Shown piece after piece: positions 11,201-23,200 of a stretch of 60,000 nucleotides of DNA (position 1 is its first letter; each line of letters starts with the position of its first letter). Source of the DNA: Nymphaea colorata (lineage: Eukaryota > Streptophyta > Magnoliopsida > Nymphaeales > Nymphaeaceae); contig NC_045151.1 in the NCBI RefSeq assembly GCF_008831285.2, positions 2,043,544-2,103,543 on the forward strand. The letters run 5' to 3'. The notes under the pieces were generated by a model. That model saw only the letters and a list, made by a program, of their open reading frames with translations. It was not told the origin of the DNA and made no database searches. Position numbers and translations under genes: made by a program.

Positions 11201-14200
11201 GGTGCTCGGATCAGTTGGTTCATTACCTAACTGTTCCTTAGTCGATTCATTACCAGACTTTTCCTCAAACAAATCAAGCTTAGTTGGTTCATTACCAAAC
11301 CGTTCCTCAGTTGGTTCATTACCAGACTGTTCTTTTGAATAAATCAAATCATCCAGTATATCAGTTTGCTATTCAACCATATCATTATCTTTATTATTGA
11401 GTTCTTCTAAGAACTCTACATTTCTACTTTCTATAAGTCTTATAGTCGAGTGATATAATATGTAACTTTTGAATCCTTGTGGATGCTCAATAAACACACA
11501 TCTTACTGATCTGTTATCTAGTTTATCTATCTTTGGATATAGAACTTTCACATGTGCTGCAAATCTCCGTCTCCTGAGATGTCTCACATTTGGTTTCACA
11601 CCAATCCATCTCTCATAAGGAGTGGTTGGGACAGCTTTGCAGGGCGATTTGTAGTGCGATTTGTAGTGTACATAGCTGTTAACGTGGCGTCACTCCAAAA
11701 TACTTTGGGTAATTGTGCTCATGCCAACGTGGTCTTACCATGTTCAAGAAGGTTCTGTTACACCTCTCAGCAACACCATTCTGTTGTGGTGTTCTAGGCA
11801 TTGTTTTCTGCCTATTAATTCCAAGGTCTTTATAGTATTTGAGGAATTCATTTGAGGTATACTCACATCCTCAATCAAACCTTACAACATTAATATATTT
11901 TCCAATTTTTCTCTTGACTTCAGTTTTATATTCTTTGAATTTTTGAAGTGCTTCCGACTTATATTTAATCATGTAAATATAACCAAATCTTGAGAAGTCG
12001 ATGAAGGTTATGAAGTATAACTTACCACTATGTGTTTGGATTCTGAAAGGTCCACAAATATCTGTATAAATTATTTCCAATAGATCTGTGGCCCTAAGTA
12101 CTTCAGACGGAAAGGGTTTCATTGCCATCTTACCATATAAACACGACTCGCATTTTGCAAAATCATTTATATTTATATTGGGTATTATATTTTGCTGTGT
12201 TAGAGTCTTCATCTTGTTGATGCTTACATGGCTTAATCTTTCATGTTATAAGTTTATACTTACATTCATCACACAGTCAGTCAGTGCGGGAACAGACACC
12301 AGGTTTTGAACATGCCATGTTATTTTACATATTTTCCATCGAACGTGGTCCTTCCATGTTTTCCTATTGTGACCTTCCCTGAAACAAAACAAACTTCAAA
12401 ACCTTTCCCACTCAGTGCGGGAACAGACACCAGGTTCCTTCCCATGGAGGGGACATATAAAACCTCGTTAAGAACGACATTGGCCCCCAACATTGAGTCA
12501 ATATGACCCAACTCCCATGACATTACAGTATGAGTTATTTCCCATGTAGACCTTGTGAACTTCCAGGCTCATATCTTCCATGCGAATCACGTCTTCTTTT
12601 GTCTTTGCGATGTGACGAGTAGCCTCCGAATCAACCCACCAACCAGTCATATCTCTAACTGCAAATAAACATTCTTACACTACACAGATGACTTCTCTGT
12701 TGGAGCCCCCTTGATACTTCTTCCTGTTGTTGTTGTCCTTCCTATTGTTGTCATTCTTATTCTGGAATTTTGTCATGTAATTCTTTTTGATATGTCCAGT
12801 CTTTCCTTATCTGTAGCATTTCACTACAATTCTTTGAGTTTTTTGAGTACATGCAAAATTACCCTTAAACTTGCCATCATTTTGTTTTTTAAATTGTTTC
12901 GGTCTTACAAGTACATGACTATTAGCAGGTTTATCCTGGACTTCATTAGTTCTATGTCATTTCTTTTGTCTAGGCATTGTTGCTGAATGGCTAATTGTAT
13001 GAGATGTTTCTTCAAAGTTAGAGTATCAAATTGGAGACTCAAGGCAGTGACTGCCATATCATAGGAAGGTGGTAGGCTATTCAGGACGGTACTGACCTGC
13101 ACATTGTCAGATATGACATTTCTTACTACGGTTAGGTATTTAGCCATGACTGACATCTTGTTAACATGGTCAACTACTCTGTCTGACTTTTTCATTTTAT
13201 ATGAATTGTACTGTTTTAATAGCAACTGTACATGCATCGTAGTAGTGGTGTTGTATTTAGAGGAGATAGTGTTAAACATCTTATTGGTAGTTGAGCAGTC
13301 TTCAAACACCCTGATCAGATCATCTTCTATGAATGCTAACATGATGCTTTTAGCTACGAAGTCATCAGTTTCAAGGGACTCATATACTCTCCGTTCTTCA
13401 TGTGTAGGTTTGTCTCCTAAAATGAGAAAAGGCTTGTTGGTTACACAAACCAGCCTCTTTAGAGTCAAGGCCAACGTGATCCTACGTTTCCATGCATGGA
13501 AGTTCGTTCCATTGAGTTTTTCGGTCTTGGCTAGTTCTGAGGCTCCCACTCTTGAAGTCATTTCTAAATTAATTTTCATAAAGTACAATAAAGGGAAAGC
13601 AACATATAAAATGTCACACCAGGCGATCTCCAATAATATTCTAAAGTATCACTTAGAAGCAAGGAATTTTCAATTTTAAATTTTAGAACGTGAATTTCTC
13701 CTTTTATTTTTCAAAATTACTTTTTAAAACCCCTTTTCAGCAATTTTTAATAAAGTTGAGGGTACCTATAAACAATTGTACATAAAATCTTGGTTTTTCG
13801 TCGAAATTGCAAAACAAATTTTCAAAATCCACTTTCAGCAATTTATAAGAACTATGAGGGCATCACTACGCAATTTCATATAAAGTCATTAATTTAGAAA
13901 TGACTTCAAAAGTGGGAGCCTCAGAACTGGCCAAGACTGAAAAACTTAATGGAACGAGCTTCCATGCATAAAAACGTAGGATCATGTTGGCCTTGACTTT
14001 GAAGAGGCTGGTTTGTTTAATCAACAAGCATTTTCTCATTTTAGTTGACAAACCTATACATGAAGAAAGGAGAGTATATAAGTCCCTTGAAACTGATGAC
14101 TTGATGGTTAAAAGTATTATGTTAGCATTAATGGAAGATGATCTGATCAGAGTGTTTGAAGACTGCTTTACTGCCAATGAGATGTTTGACATTATCTCCT

Positions 14201-17200
14201 CTAAATACAACACCATTACTATGATGCATGTACAGTTACTATTAAAACAGTACAATTCATATAAAATGAAAAAGTCAGATGGAGTAGTAGACCATGTTAA
14301 CAAGTTGTCGGTCATGGCTAAGTACCTAGCTGTAGTAAGAAATGTCATATCTGACAATGTGCAGATCAGTATCATCCTGAATAGCTTACTTCCTAGGATA
14401 TGGCAGTCACTGCCTTGGGTCTCCAATTTGATACTCTAACTTTGGAGAAACATTCCACACAGCTAGGCATTCAGCAACAATGCCTAGCCAAAAGAAAGGA
14501 TGCAGAACTAATGAAGTCCAGGTTAAACATGCTAGTAGTCACGCGCCTATAAGACCCAAACAATTTAAAAAACAAAACGATGGCAAGTTTAAAGGTAATT
14601 TTGCAGGTACTCAGAGAACTCGAGAAATTGTAATGAAATGCTACAGATGCGGAAAGCCTAGGCATATCAATAAGAACTGCAAGACAATTCCAGAATAAGA
14701 ACGTCAACAATGGTCAGGATAACAACAGGAGGAAGTATCAAGAGGACTCCAACAGAGAAGTCATCTGTGTAGTGTAAGAATGTTTATTTGCAGATGGAGA
14801 TATGACTGGTTGGTGAGTCGATTCGGAGGCTACTCGTCACATCGCAAAGACAAAAGAAGACGTGATTCATATGAAAGATATGAGTCCGGGAGTTCACAAG
14901 GTCTACATGGGAAATAACTCATATTGTGAAGTCATGGGAGTTGGGTCATATCGACTGAATGTTGGGGGCCAATGTCGTTCTTAACGAGGTTTTATATGTC
15001 CCCTCCATGACGAGGAACCTGGTGTCTGTTCCCGCACTGACTGGGAAAAGTATTGAAGTTTGTTTTGTTCCAGGCAAGGCCACAGTGGGACAACATGGAA
15101 GGACCATGTTCGATGGGAAATATGTAAATTAACATGGCATGTTCAAACTCAATGAAATGAATAAAGTTTCTAATTCTACTTATACTGACTATGCAATGAG
15201 TGTAAGTACAAACTTACGACATGAAAGATTAAGTCACGTAAGCATCAACAAGATGAAAACTCTAGCACAACAAGGTATAATACCGATATAAATATAAATG
15301 ATTTTGCGAAATGCGAGTCGTGTTTATATAATAAGATGGCAATGAAACCCTTTTCGTCTGAAGTAATTCGGGCCACTGATCTATTGGAAATAATCGATAC
15401 AGATATTTGTGGACCTTTCAAAGTCCAAATACATAATAGCAAGTTATAGTTCATAACATTCATTGAAGACCTCTCAAGATTTGGTTTATTTACTTGATTA
15501 AATATAAGTCGGAAGCATTTAAAAAATTCAAAAAATAGAAAACTAAAGTCGAGAGAAAAATTGGAAAATATATTAAAGTTGTAAGGTCTAATCGAGGAGG
15601 TGAATATACATCAAATGAATTCTTCGAATACTGTAAAGACCTTGAAATTAATAAGTAGAAAACAATGCCTAGAATATCACAAGAGAATGGTGTTGTTGAG
15701 AGGTGTAACAGAACCTTCTTGAACATTGTAAGACAATGTTGGTAGGAGCACAATTACCCAAAGTATTTTGAAGTGAAGCTGCATTGACAACTATGTACGC
15801 TATAAATCGAGTGCCCCGTCCCAACCACTCCTTATGAGAGATGGATTGATGTGAAACCAAATGTGAGACATCTCAGGAAACGGGGATTTGTAGCACATGT
15901 GAAAGTTCTATATCCAAAGATAGATAACAGATCAGTAAGATGTGTGTTTATTGAGTATCCAAAAGGATTCAAAAGCTACATATTATATCACTCAACTATA
16001 AGACTTATAGAAAGTAGAGATGTAGAGTTCTTAGGGGCCCGTTTGATGGGCGGGTGAAAATTTAACGCGGTAAATTTACCGTGGTAAATTTTTTTGGAAA
16101 AATTTACAGGTTGAAATTTCTCCCTCTTCCAATTTGAAGTCGTGTTTGATGCACAGGAAGAATTTATCGTGGTAAATTTAACCATGTTTGATGCACAAGA
16201 AGAATTTAACCTGGTAAATTTAACCCTGTTTGATGCACAAGAAGAATTGAACTTGGTAAATGTTGTTTTTTTTTGTGTCTTCTCCTCGCCAAATATGACT
16301 TGCAAAAAAATTGGAAGATGATCTTCCAAAACACAGTTAAAACCATAACATCCTACACAGTTTCAGACTTGGAGCATATTCTAAACCAATTTCCAGAGAA
16401 TCAAGATCCTTTGTTGAACGTTAATGTAGAATACATATTCATTCATGAATCAAAGTCCAGAAACAGTAATTCTTCAACCTAGACCATCAAAATTAACTGA
16501 ACATACAATTCACAAACTGGCAAATATAACGAGCTCAGCGGAGGAAAATCTCAAACAAATGGACTCGTTTATTAGGCTAAGAGAGATCAAGAGAGCACGT
16601 TTAATTTACACCAAAAAGACAACTAAAAAAGAATGACAACATATATCAAATTTATTACCCAATCAAGCTTTCCTATCATACGAGCACCACTTGCCCACAA
16701 TCACCTACGAGCACAACACAACTAGCCTAGAATAACAAGCTTCTCAATTCCAGTAACTAAGCAAGCGAGAAAACCATCAAAATGGAGACAAAATCCAGCC
16801 AAAAAAAACACCAATACATCTACTAAATTGCACATCTCAGCAATCTAAATGAAGCAAAAAATGAAGACGAAGTAAATCACTACATCCATGAAGAAGCTCC
16901 ATAAACAGAACCCAAGTTGATCTATTCGACAAGCAATCACAAAAAAAAGTTTACGATTTTGATCGATCTCCATAAACTAAGAACAAAATTCATGCACTAG
17001 ACAGCCAAACAATAGAGTCAACCAGCAAATTCCGTCCTTAAAAAGACCTAGATCACCATTTTCTAACCAAAAAAGACCGTGGATGTCGAACGATGGTGGA
17101 CTGTGGTGGCTCGCAGCTACAGGGCATGCACCGTTTTGTGAAGCGATGGCGGTGGTGGTGGCGGACCGACCGTGCAGCGACAGTGGATGTCGGATGGCAA

Positions 17201-20200
17201 ACGGCAAGTCGGCGATGTCGGCAATGTCAACTCGCACAACACTTTTTCTCTCTCTGCTTGACTCAAATGGAATCCTGGGGAGCGGACGATCGAGAAGAAG
17301 GAAGAAAAGGCGAGGGAATCGAATGAGATTTTGCCCAATGCCCACTCATACAAAGTGCATGACCCCCAAAGCAAAACAGCAGGAAATGCGGAAGAATAAG
17401 AATGAGATGATGTTGGTGAGTAAGAAGGAAAGGGGAAAAGGAAGAAGCTGCACGATGGGGAAAGGAGAATATCGGTCCTCCTCCTCCATTTAGGGCATCA
17501 GAAGAAGGGAGAAAGGGAAGGAATCAGAGGGAGAAAGAGAAAAAGTTTACCGGCGGTGGAGGGGAGAGGCAGCGGCGACGGCGGTGCGACCACTCTGTGC
17601 GATGTGAGAAGGCTCGAGGGAGGAGGAGCAGAGGTGTGATGTGAGCTGCCGAAGGAGGTCGTGCGTTGAGGAGGGAGGTCGAGCGCCCGAAACAACGAGC
17701 GGGTGAAATTTTCACCCGCTCAAAAGTCCGAGTTCCGAGCTCGGACTTTCGAGCAGGTGGAATTCCACCCGCTCCCTTTTGGGTTAAACGGGTGGAATTC
17801 CACCCCGTTTGACGGGATTTAAATCGGGCGGGTGAAATTTCACCCGCCCGTACCAATTTCCCTTCCCTTGGTGGATTTCAACCGCCCATCAAACGGACCC
17901 TAGAAGAACTCAATAATAAAGATAATGATCTGGTTGAATAGCAAACTGATATACTGGATGATTTGATTTATTCAGGAAAACAGACTGGTAATGAACCAAC
18001 TGAGGAACAGTTTGGTAATGAACCAACTGAGCTTGATTTGTTTGAGGAAAAGTCTGGTAATGAATCGACTGAGGAACAGTTAGGTAATGAACCAACTGAT
18101 CCGAGCACCTCATCATCTCAGACTTTGTTAGGTCATCAAAGACCTAAAGCTTCTCCTTCATATTTGAGCGATTACTATGTATATCTTGCAGATGAGCTAT
18201 GCTATTTAACAAATGTTGATAAAATATCCGACAATCTGACATATGATGAAACCATAAACTCACATGAATCGTCAGATTGGGTAAACACTAAGCATGAAAA
18301 AAATGGAATTCATAGAAAAGAATAAAGTCTGAGAATTAGTATATGTTCCTAATGATAAAAGATCCATTGGATGTAAATGAGTGCTAAAGAATAAGTATAA
18401 AGCTGACGGTTCAGTCGAGAAATTTAAAGTTGGACTAATGGCGAAAAGTTTTTCTCAAAAGGAAGGAATTGATTACTTAGAAACCTATTCATCAGTTGCT
18501 AAGTTTGCGTCTATGACTCTATCATAATAATTCTGGCTACACAGTCTTCTATGACTTGGATGTTTGTTAGATGGATGTAAAAACTGTTTTTCTGAATGGT
18601 GAGTTAAAGGAAAACATATATATGACTCAACCACAGAGATACGTCATTAAAGGAAAGTGTACAAGCTGAATAAATTGCTGTAAGGTTTGAAGTAGTCACC
18701 TAAACAGTGGTATTTTGTTTTAAAAAGTAATCACAAAACTTGGATACGTAGCAAATCAACTAGACCATTGTGTATATGTCTGAAAAAGTGGGAGTCGTTT
18801 TTGTATCCTGTCATTATATGTCGATGACATTTTATTGACTGGGAACGATAACAACATGGTACTCAAAGCAAAGACTTGATTGTACAAGAGGTTCAAAATA
18901 AAGACATGGGTGAAACATCCTATATACTAGGGATAAAGATGACTCGAGATAGAGACTCAAGAACATTAAGTCTAAGGCAAGAACTATATATTGACTGCAT
19001 CTTGAAGAAATTTCGTATGCGAAATTGCAAACCTATAGGAACTCCCATAACTAAAGGAACAAATCTCAACAGAAGTGATTGCCCTGGTGAAGGACAACAT
19101 AAATTAAATGTTCTGTATGCACAAGCTGTTGGCAGTTTAATGTATGTAATGCTTTGCACAGGACCAGACATAAGCTTTTCTATCGGTCTGGTGAGTCATT
19201 ATCAAAGTAATCCTGGTTGGCTTAACTGGCAAGCAGTTAAAAGAATTTTTCGATATATTAAAAGGATGAAAGGACTGAAATTGTCCTATCAAGATGAATT
19301 GTCCTATCAAGCTGATGAGCTAACTTTAGTTGACTATTTCGATGTAGATTTTGCTTGCTGTAAGGATGACAGTAAGTCCACGTTTGGATATGTATTTCTC
19401 TTTGGAGGTAGAGCGATAGTTTGGTCCTGTAAGAAACAGGGATGTGTTGCTCAGCACACACAAGAAGCAGAGTATGTAGCGTGTAATGTTGCAACTACCT
19501 TTGCTGTCTGGATAAATCGGTTCTTGAAAGACTTGAAATTAGATCTTGATCATGAACTAGTTCAACTATACTGTGATAATCAAACAACGATATCTCTTAT
19601 GAAAAATGAAGTTGTTAACTCAAAAAGTATTCATATAATGGTGAAATACCATTATGTTCACGAAATGATTGAAAAATCTCTGTTGATTATATGCTTACCA
19701 ATGATATGGTAGTTGATATCTTAACTAATGGAATATCTGAAGACTTGTTTTCAAAGCATGTGGCTACATGGGGCTAAGATATATTTGAAAGGTTGCGATG
19801 GAAAGCCATTAAGCGGAACACCTCACTATAATCCTTGGACAAAATTCAAGTTACGATGGACAAACTAATACTAGAAAACCACATAACTAAAGATGATTGA
19901 AATCCACACTTAGTGAAAGCAATTTGGCGGTCTCATGGCCAAGTGGGAGATGTTGGATAGTGGCATTGAGCCCTATCTCAGGGTCTCATAACTACGAGGG
20001 AGCCCGGTCGCAATTACGAGATCAACTTGAAAACCATTTTCTATAAACATATTATTTGATAAAATTAAAGATAAACGTTACCTTGTTTTATCACACCGCT
20101 AATCTCTCACTCGCCCAACCGCAAGCGGGGCATCGGGAAATCCTGTGAGGCTGTCTATTTAAGGCTAGCAATACACCAATTTAGGGTTAATCTTTGGTGA

Positions 20201-23200
20201 TTACCCCAAAGCGAGCCTCATAGAAGGAAACCCGGGAACAATACTATCACTGCTTCTGTTCTCTCTTCCTCTATTTCTCTCCTTCTTCTGCTCCTTTCAA
20301 CAGACATTGTTGCCGCTGCTTCTTCACGTGCAAACTGGAGACTTCGCTGGTGAACCTGCTGTGCAAACGAAGAGTTGATACAGGCCACCGTTCCGCTGCT
20401 GCTACAAACTCCTACAGTATGAACTGAGGCAAAACACATTATAGTTTCATGCCCTAACATGGTGGCTCATGCATTGCTTCTATTTGCAGTGTCAATACTT
20501 TAAAGTGGGAATATAGCACAAGCAAATGCATGTATTTCTTTATCAAGCATGAAACATTTGGTCTTGCAAATTAATTGCTTCTAGCTTAATATATGCCTCT
20601 TAAGGGCCGTCAAAACCTCCTGAATCCAAGTGGCTGCAAAAAGTACGTCATAATTTCCTTAAATGCCTTCGAATAGGCTACAATATCATATCTGCTTCGC
20701 TGGGCCATCTACAATCTACTCAATCCCGTTAATAATTCTTACATAAAGTCATAAACATAATCACTATAACATATAACTAATCACATGACATACAATATTA
20801 AATGTTAAAGAACAACATTAGCCATGCGTAAATTTGTCATTTATGTTCCTCGTTATGCAGATTGATAAAATGTTTTGCATAGAGGTCATCATATCTATAT
20901 TTTCTGCTCATTTTGTTTCTCCAATCATAGCAGTGTCTAGTGGTCTGCCATGTGGATGACCCAACTTTGTCTTTGGAATCAAAGGTCTATTAATGTTTCT
21001 CCTGCTACTGCAACTTAGATATCTTTGTCTAGAAAGTAGAATTTGTATACTAACATAGTTTATATAGGTACAAATTTTAGCCTTCTCTCCTAGTGGTGTT
21101 ATTTTCAATTTTCTGCTTCCTTTGTATAGTACTCGATAAAGGGGTCAACTCCCTCGTAGCTGTCTCTCTCATTAACATTCTGGAGATTCACCCTCATATA
21201 AAGCTCAAACATTTTCAGCTACAAGGAAGGAGTTATGGATGACAGTTCATGTAGCATAGACGCTTTAAGGAGATTGCAGCATCAAGGATTCAGGATGCGC
21301 TAGGTGTAGGATCTTCTCTAGGATCGTGATTCACTCACAACTCAAGGTATACAATTTTCCAAGAGAGAATTATGAAAAGCCTCGGCTGGATATACAACCA
21401 TGCCTCAAAGAATCTGGATTACAAATTTCCTCGACCCAAATCTGACCATAAAAATACATCAAGAATATTAAAACCTACAATTACAAGCAATCATGCACAA
21501 GAAGCAGTCAGCCTTACCAAGATCCAGCAGCACAAACTTGCGTCTCATAAATGTCATAGCATGGTCAAACCATTCTTTTTGTTGCTTCATACTTTTAAAT
21601 CTGTAAGACCCTGGCAACCAATTGGGTTTTAAGAAGCCTATATGGAAAACAGCCCAAATATCTTGGCCTAACTTGCCTTAGATCCAAAGCCAAAGGTATC
21701 CACTAGTCAAGAGGTCTGAGCAGCCTGAGCAGACTGATCTAACACACCCCAGCGTGACCTGGTGCACATTCCAAGACTTTGCACATGCAAACCATCGGAT
21801 TACAAGCAAACACATCATATGTTGAAGATTGGAGACACAGGTCCAGGTCACAGCACTAGCACAAGTGCACTACCCCTTAGAACTTGAAGGGTGCACTCAC
21901 ACAGCTGACTGATCAGTCGTTTAACCTAGGCTTGACTTCCATGGCTGACTATCTAACTAAGCCAGCTGAAAGAAATTGAGGGTTGCCCTATTTGCTGGGG
22001 ACTGCTGGAATTGATGTCATTAGGTTTCCGAGGAAATGGTGGATGCCATGCAATGGGTGCGTCAATCTTAGGCTGCTGAGGAAAGGGTACAAAACTTCAG
22101 TGCACCTAAATGCTCATGGTATGGATGTGCACCTCACCAGCCATCCACCAAGAAGCTTCTGGCAGGTACTGGGGTTGCCTCTGCTGTGGGTTTCCTCCTC
22201 TGAACACTGTTTGTCATGATCAATAGGTGTTTGATGCATCTTCAACTTAGTAAGTTCAATGTTCAACCATGTGATGCTCCCGAATCTGTCCACATTCATG
22301 TTGCTGAGTTCAATTCTCACTTCTGTCTACTGTGATCAAACTTTTATTCAATCAACTTGACCTGACATTAATTGCTTTCACTTTTCATATAATTTTTTAA
22401 AATAATAAAAATAAAAATGTTTGTAGAATGCAAACTACCCTTTTGAATGCTTCTTCTGCCCTCAAGCTTTCTGAAAGTGTTGCATCCATATTTGCATTCA
22501 CGTCCTGAGCCATACTAGGCATAACTGGTTGTAGAGTTAATAAGATAGGAATTGGATAAGCAAGCATATAAAGTCAGATACAAAATCAGATTTAGTACAG
22601 CCAAAAATTGCAGAACCTCAACAAGTCATCCTAATCCAATCCATTCCCCTTCCTAGATAGCAGTCATAATTGGGTATTCAGGACTGTAATTGTGATAATG
22701 CATCATAAAATGGTAGATGGTAGCCTGCAAAAGGGGACAGAGTTAAGTTCATATTGATGTGGTTGTCTGGATCCAGTTAAGCATGGTGGCTTCGCAGTGT
22801 GGGATAGCTGAGGGATGGCAACGATAGCAATTCTAGAAGCACAAGGCTAGGGATGGTGGCACATAATGAACCCCTCTTGGTGATGGGAATGCAGAGACAG
22901 AAATTTCTCGAACATCTTTCTGTTGGGCTGCTCTTCTCCATTTCATATTTTTTTTGCTAATTGGTTGTATTGTAGGGTTTTTACTTCTGTATTCTCTATG
23001 AGTTATTCATGTAACAATAACATCAACCATCCTATCATGGCTACACATATTCCTTCTGCAATGGAAATCCATCAAGTAGGTCCTTTTCTTTTGCAGAAAA
23101 ACAGGGAAAGATAATCTTTTCAGGTGCTCATATACCCTCCCTGATGGTGTGGCACAGCTTAAAGGCTATGTCAAAGATCCTAAAGAAACACAGAGATACC

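Larger units (their letters stand above)
9483..13575 (-). mobile_element. Degenerate Ty1/Copia retrotransposon, minus-strand arm
   Basis: Copia domain order on the minus strand: gag (UBN2-like) from 13561, a zinc knuckle near 12840-12790, protease near 12660-12540, GAG-pre-integrase and integrase about 12520-11400, a linker with GNEPTEE repeats about 11350-11200, RT about 10950-10250 and RNase H about 10130-9700. The order protease-integrase-RT-RNase H is the Copia signature. Many stops and frameshifts show that it is dead. It lacks a 5' LTR. Confidence 0.85.
16034..17899. mobile_element. Non-autonomous PIF/Harbinger-like (Tourist-type) element nested in the Copia plus arm
   Basis: The left end is TTA|GGGGCCCGTTTGATGGGC. 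The right end, reverse-complemented, is TAGGGTCCGTTTGATGGGC, so the terminal inverted repeats match well. The minus-strand Copia arm supplies the empty site (GTTCTTAGAAGAAC), which places the insertion at TTA. The right-hand copy of the duplication now reads CTA. No transposase domain was recognised. Open frames at 16270-16640 and 17080-17490 match nothing I know. The interior holds a 43-bp-scale tandem repeat near the left end and a set of palindromes near the right end. Confidence 0.7.
14780..19750 (+). pseudogene. Copia pol remnant (plus arm), split by an insertion
   Basis: Protease, integrase, RT and RNase H fragments occur in the Copia order. The longest open part is 18876-19712 (278 codons). 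It contains [40 protein letters not shown] (RT C-terminal region), the RNase H segment [23 protein letters not shown] and [11 protein letters not shown]. The RT active-site block ([13 protein letters not shown]) is visible just upstream at about 18815-18850. It has multiple stops and is dead. Confidence 0.8.
13891..19950 (+). mobile_element. Degenerate Ty1/Copia retrotransposon, plus-strand arm, interrupted by a Harbinger-like element
   Basis: It belongs to the same family as the minus arm, in the opposite orientation. gag starts at 13901 and has a stop at about codon 24. An intact CCHC knuckle ([15 protein letters not shown]) is encoded near 14640-14684. Protease ([17 protein letters not shown]) lies near 14820 and integrase segments at 15000-16030. 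The linker with GNEPTEE repeats is at about 17990-18110, RT at 18350-18900 and RNase H at 19090-19720. A 1866-bp insertion (16034-17899) interrupts the segment between integrase and RT. It ends in a purine tract followed by the LTR. Confidence 0.85.
9187..20249. repeat. 11-kb palindrome: head-to-head inverted pair of one Copia family inside ARP6 intron 1
   Basis: The left arm (9187 to about 13575) reads LTR-RNaseH-RT-integrase-protease-gag on the minus strand. The right arm (about 13880-20249) reads gag-protease-integrase-RT-RNaseH-LTR on the plus strand. Corresponding segments are plainly homologous throughout, for example the gag start [18 protein letters not shown] at 13561 (minus) and 13901 (plus). 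The GNEPTEE-type peptide repeat occurs in both arms, and so does the roughly 300-bp LTR. The arms match at about 4.4 kb each once a 1.87-kb insertion in the right arm is removed. A loop of about 310 bp separates them. No 5' LTR is visible next to either gag, and no matching target duplication is seen at the outer ends. Confidence 0.85.

Noticed and set aside
13104-14426. 186- and 191-codon frames opposite the gag remnants
   Set aside because: They are antisense shadows of Copia gag in the two palindrome arms; their similarity to each other is due to the inverted repeat.
17083-17493. 136-codon frame (and antisense partners) in the Harbinger-like element
   Set aside because: Frames are open on several strands because of G/C-rich sequence; there is no transposase motif or known domain.
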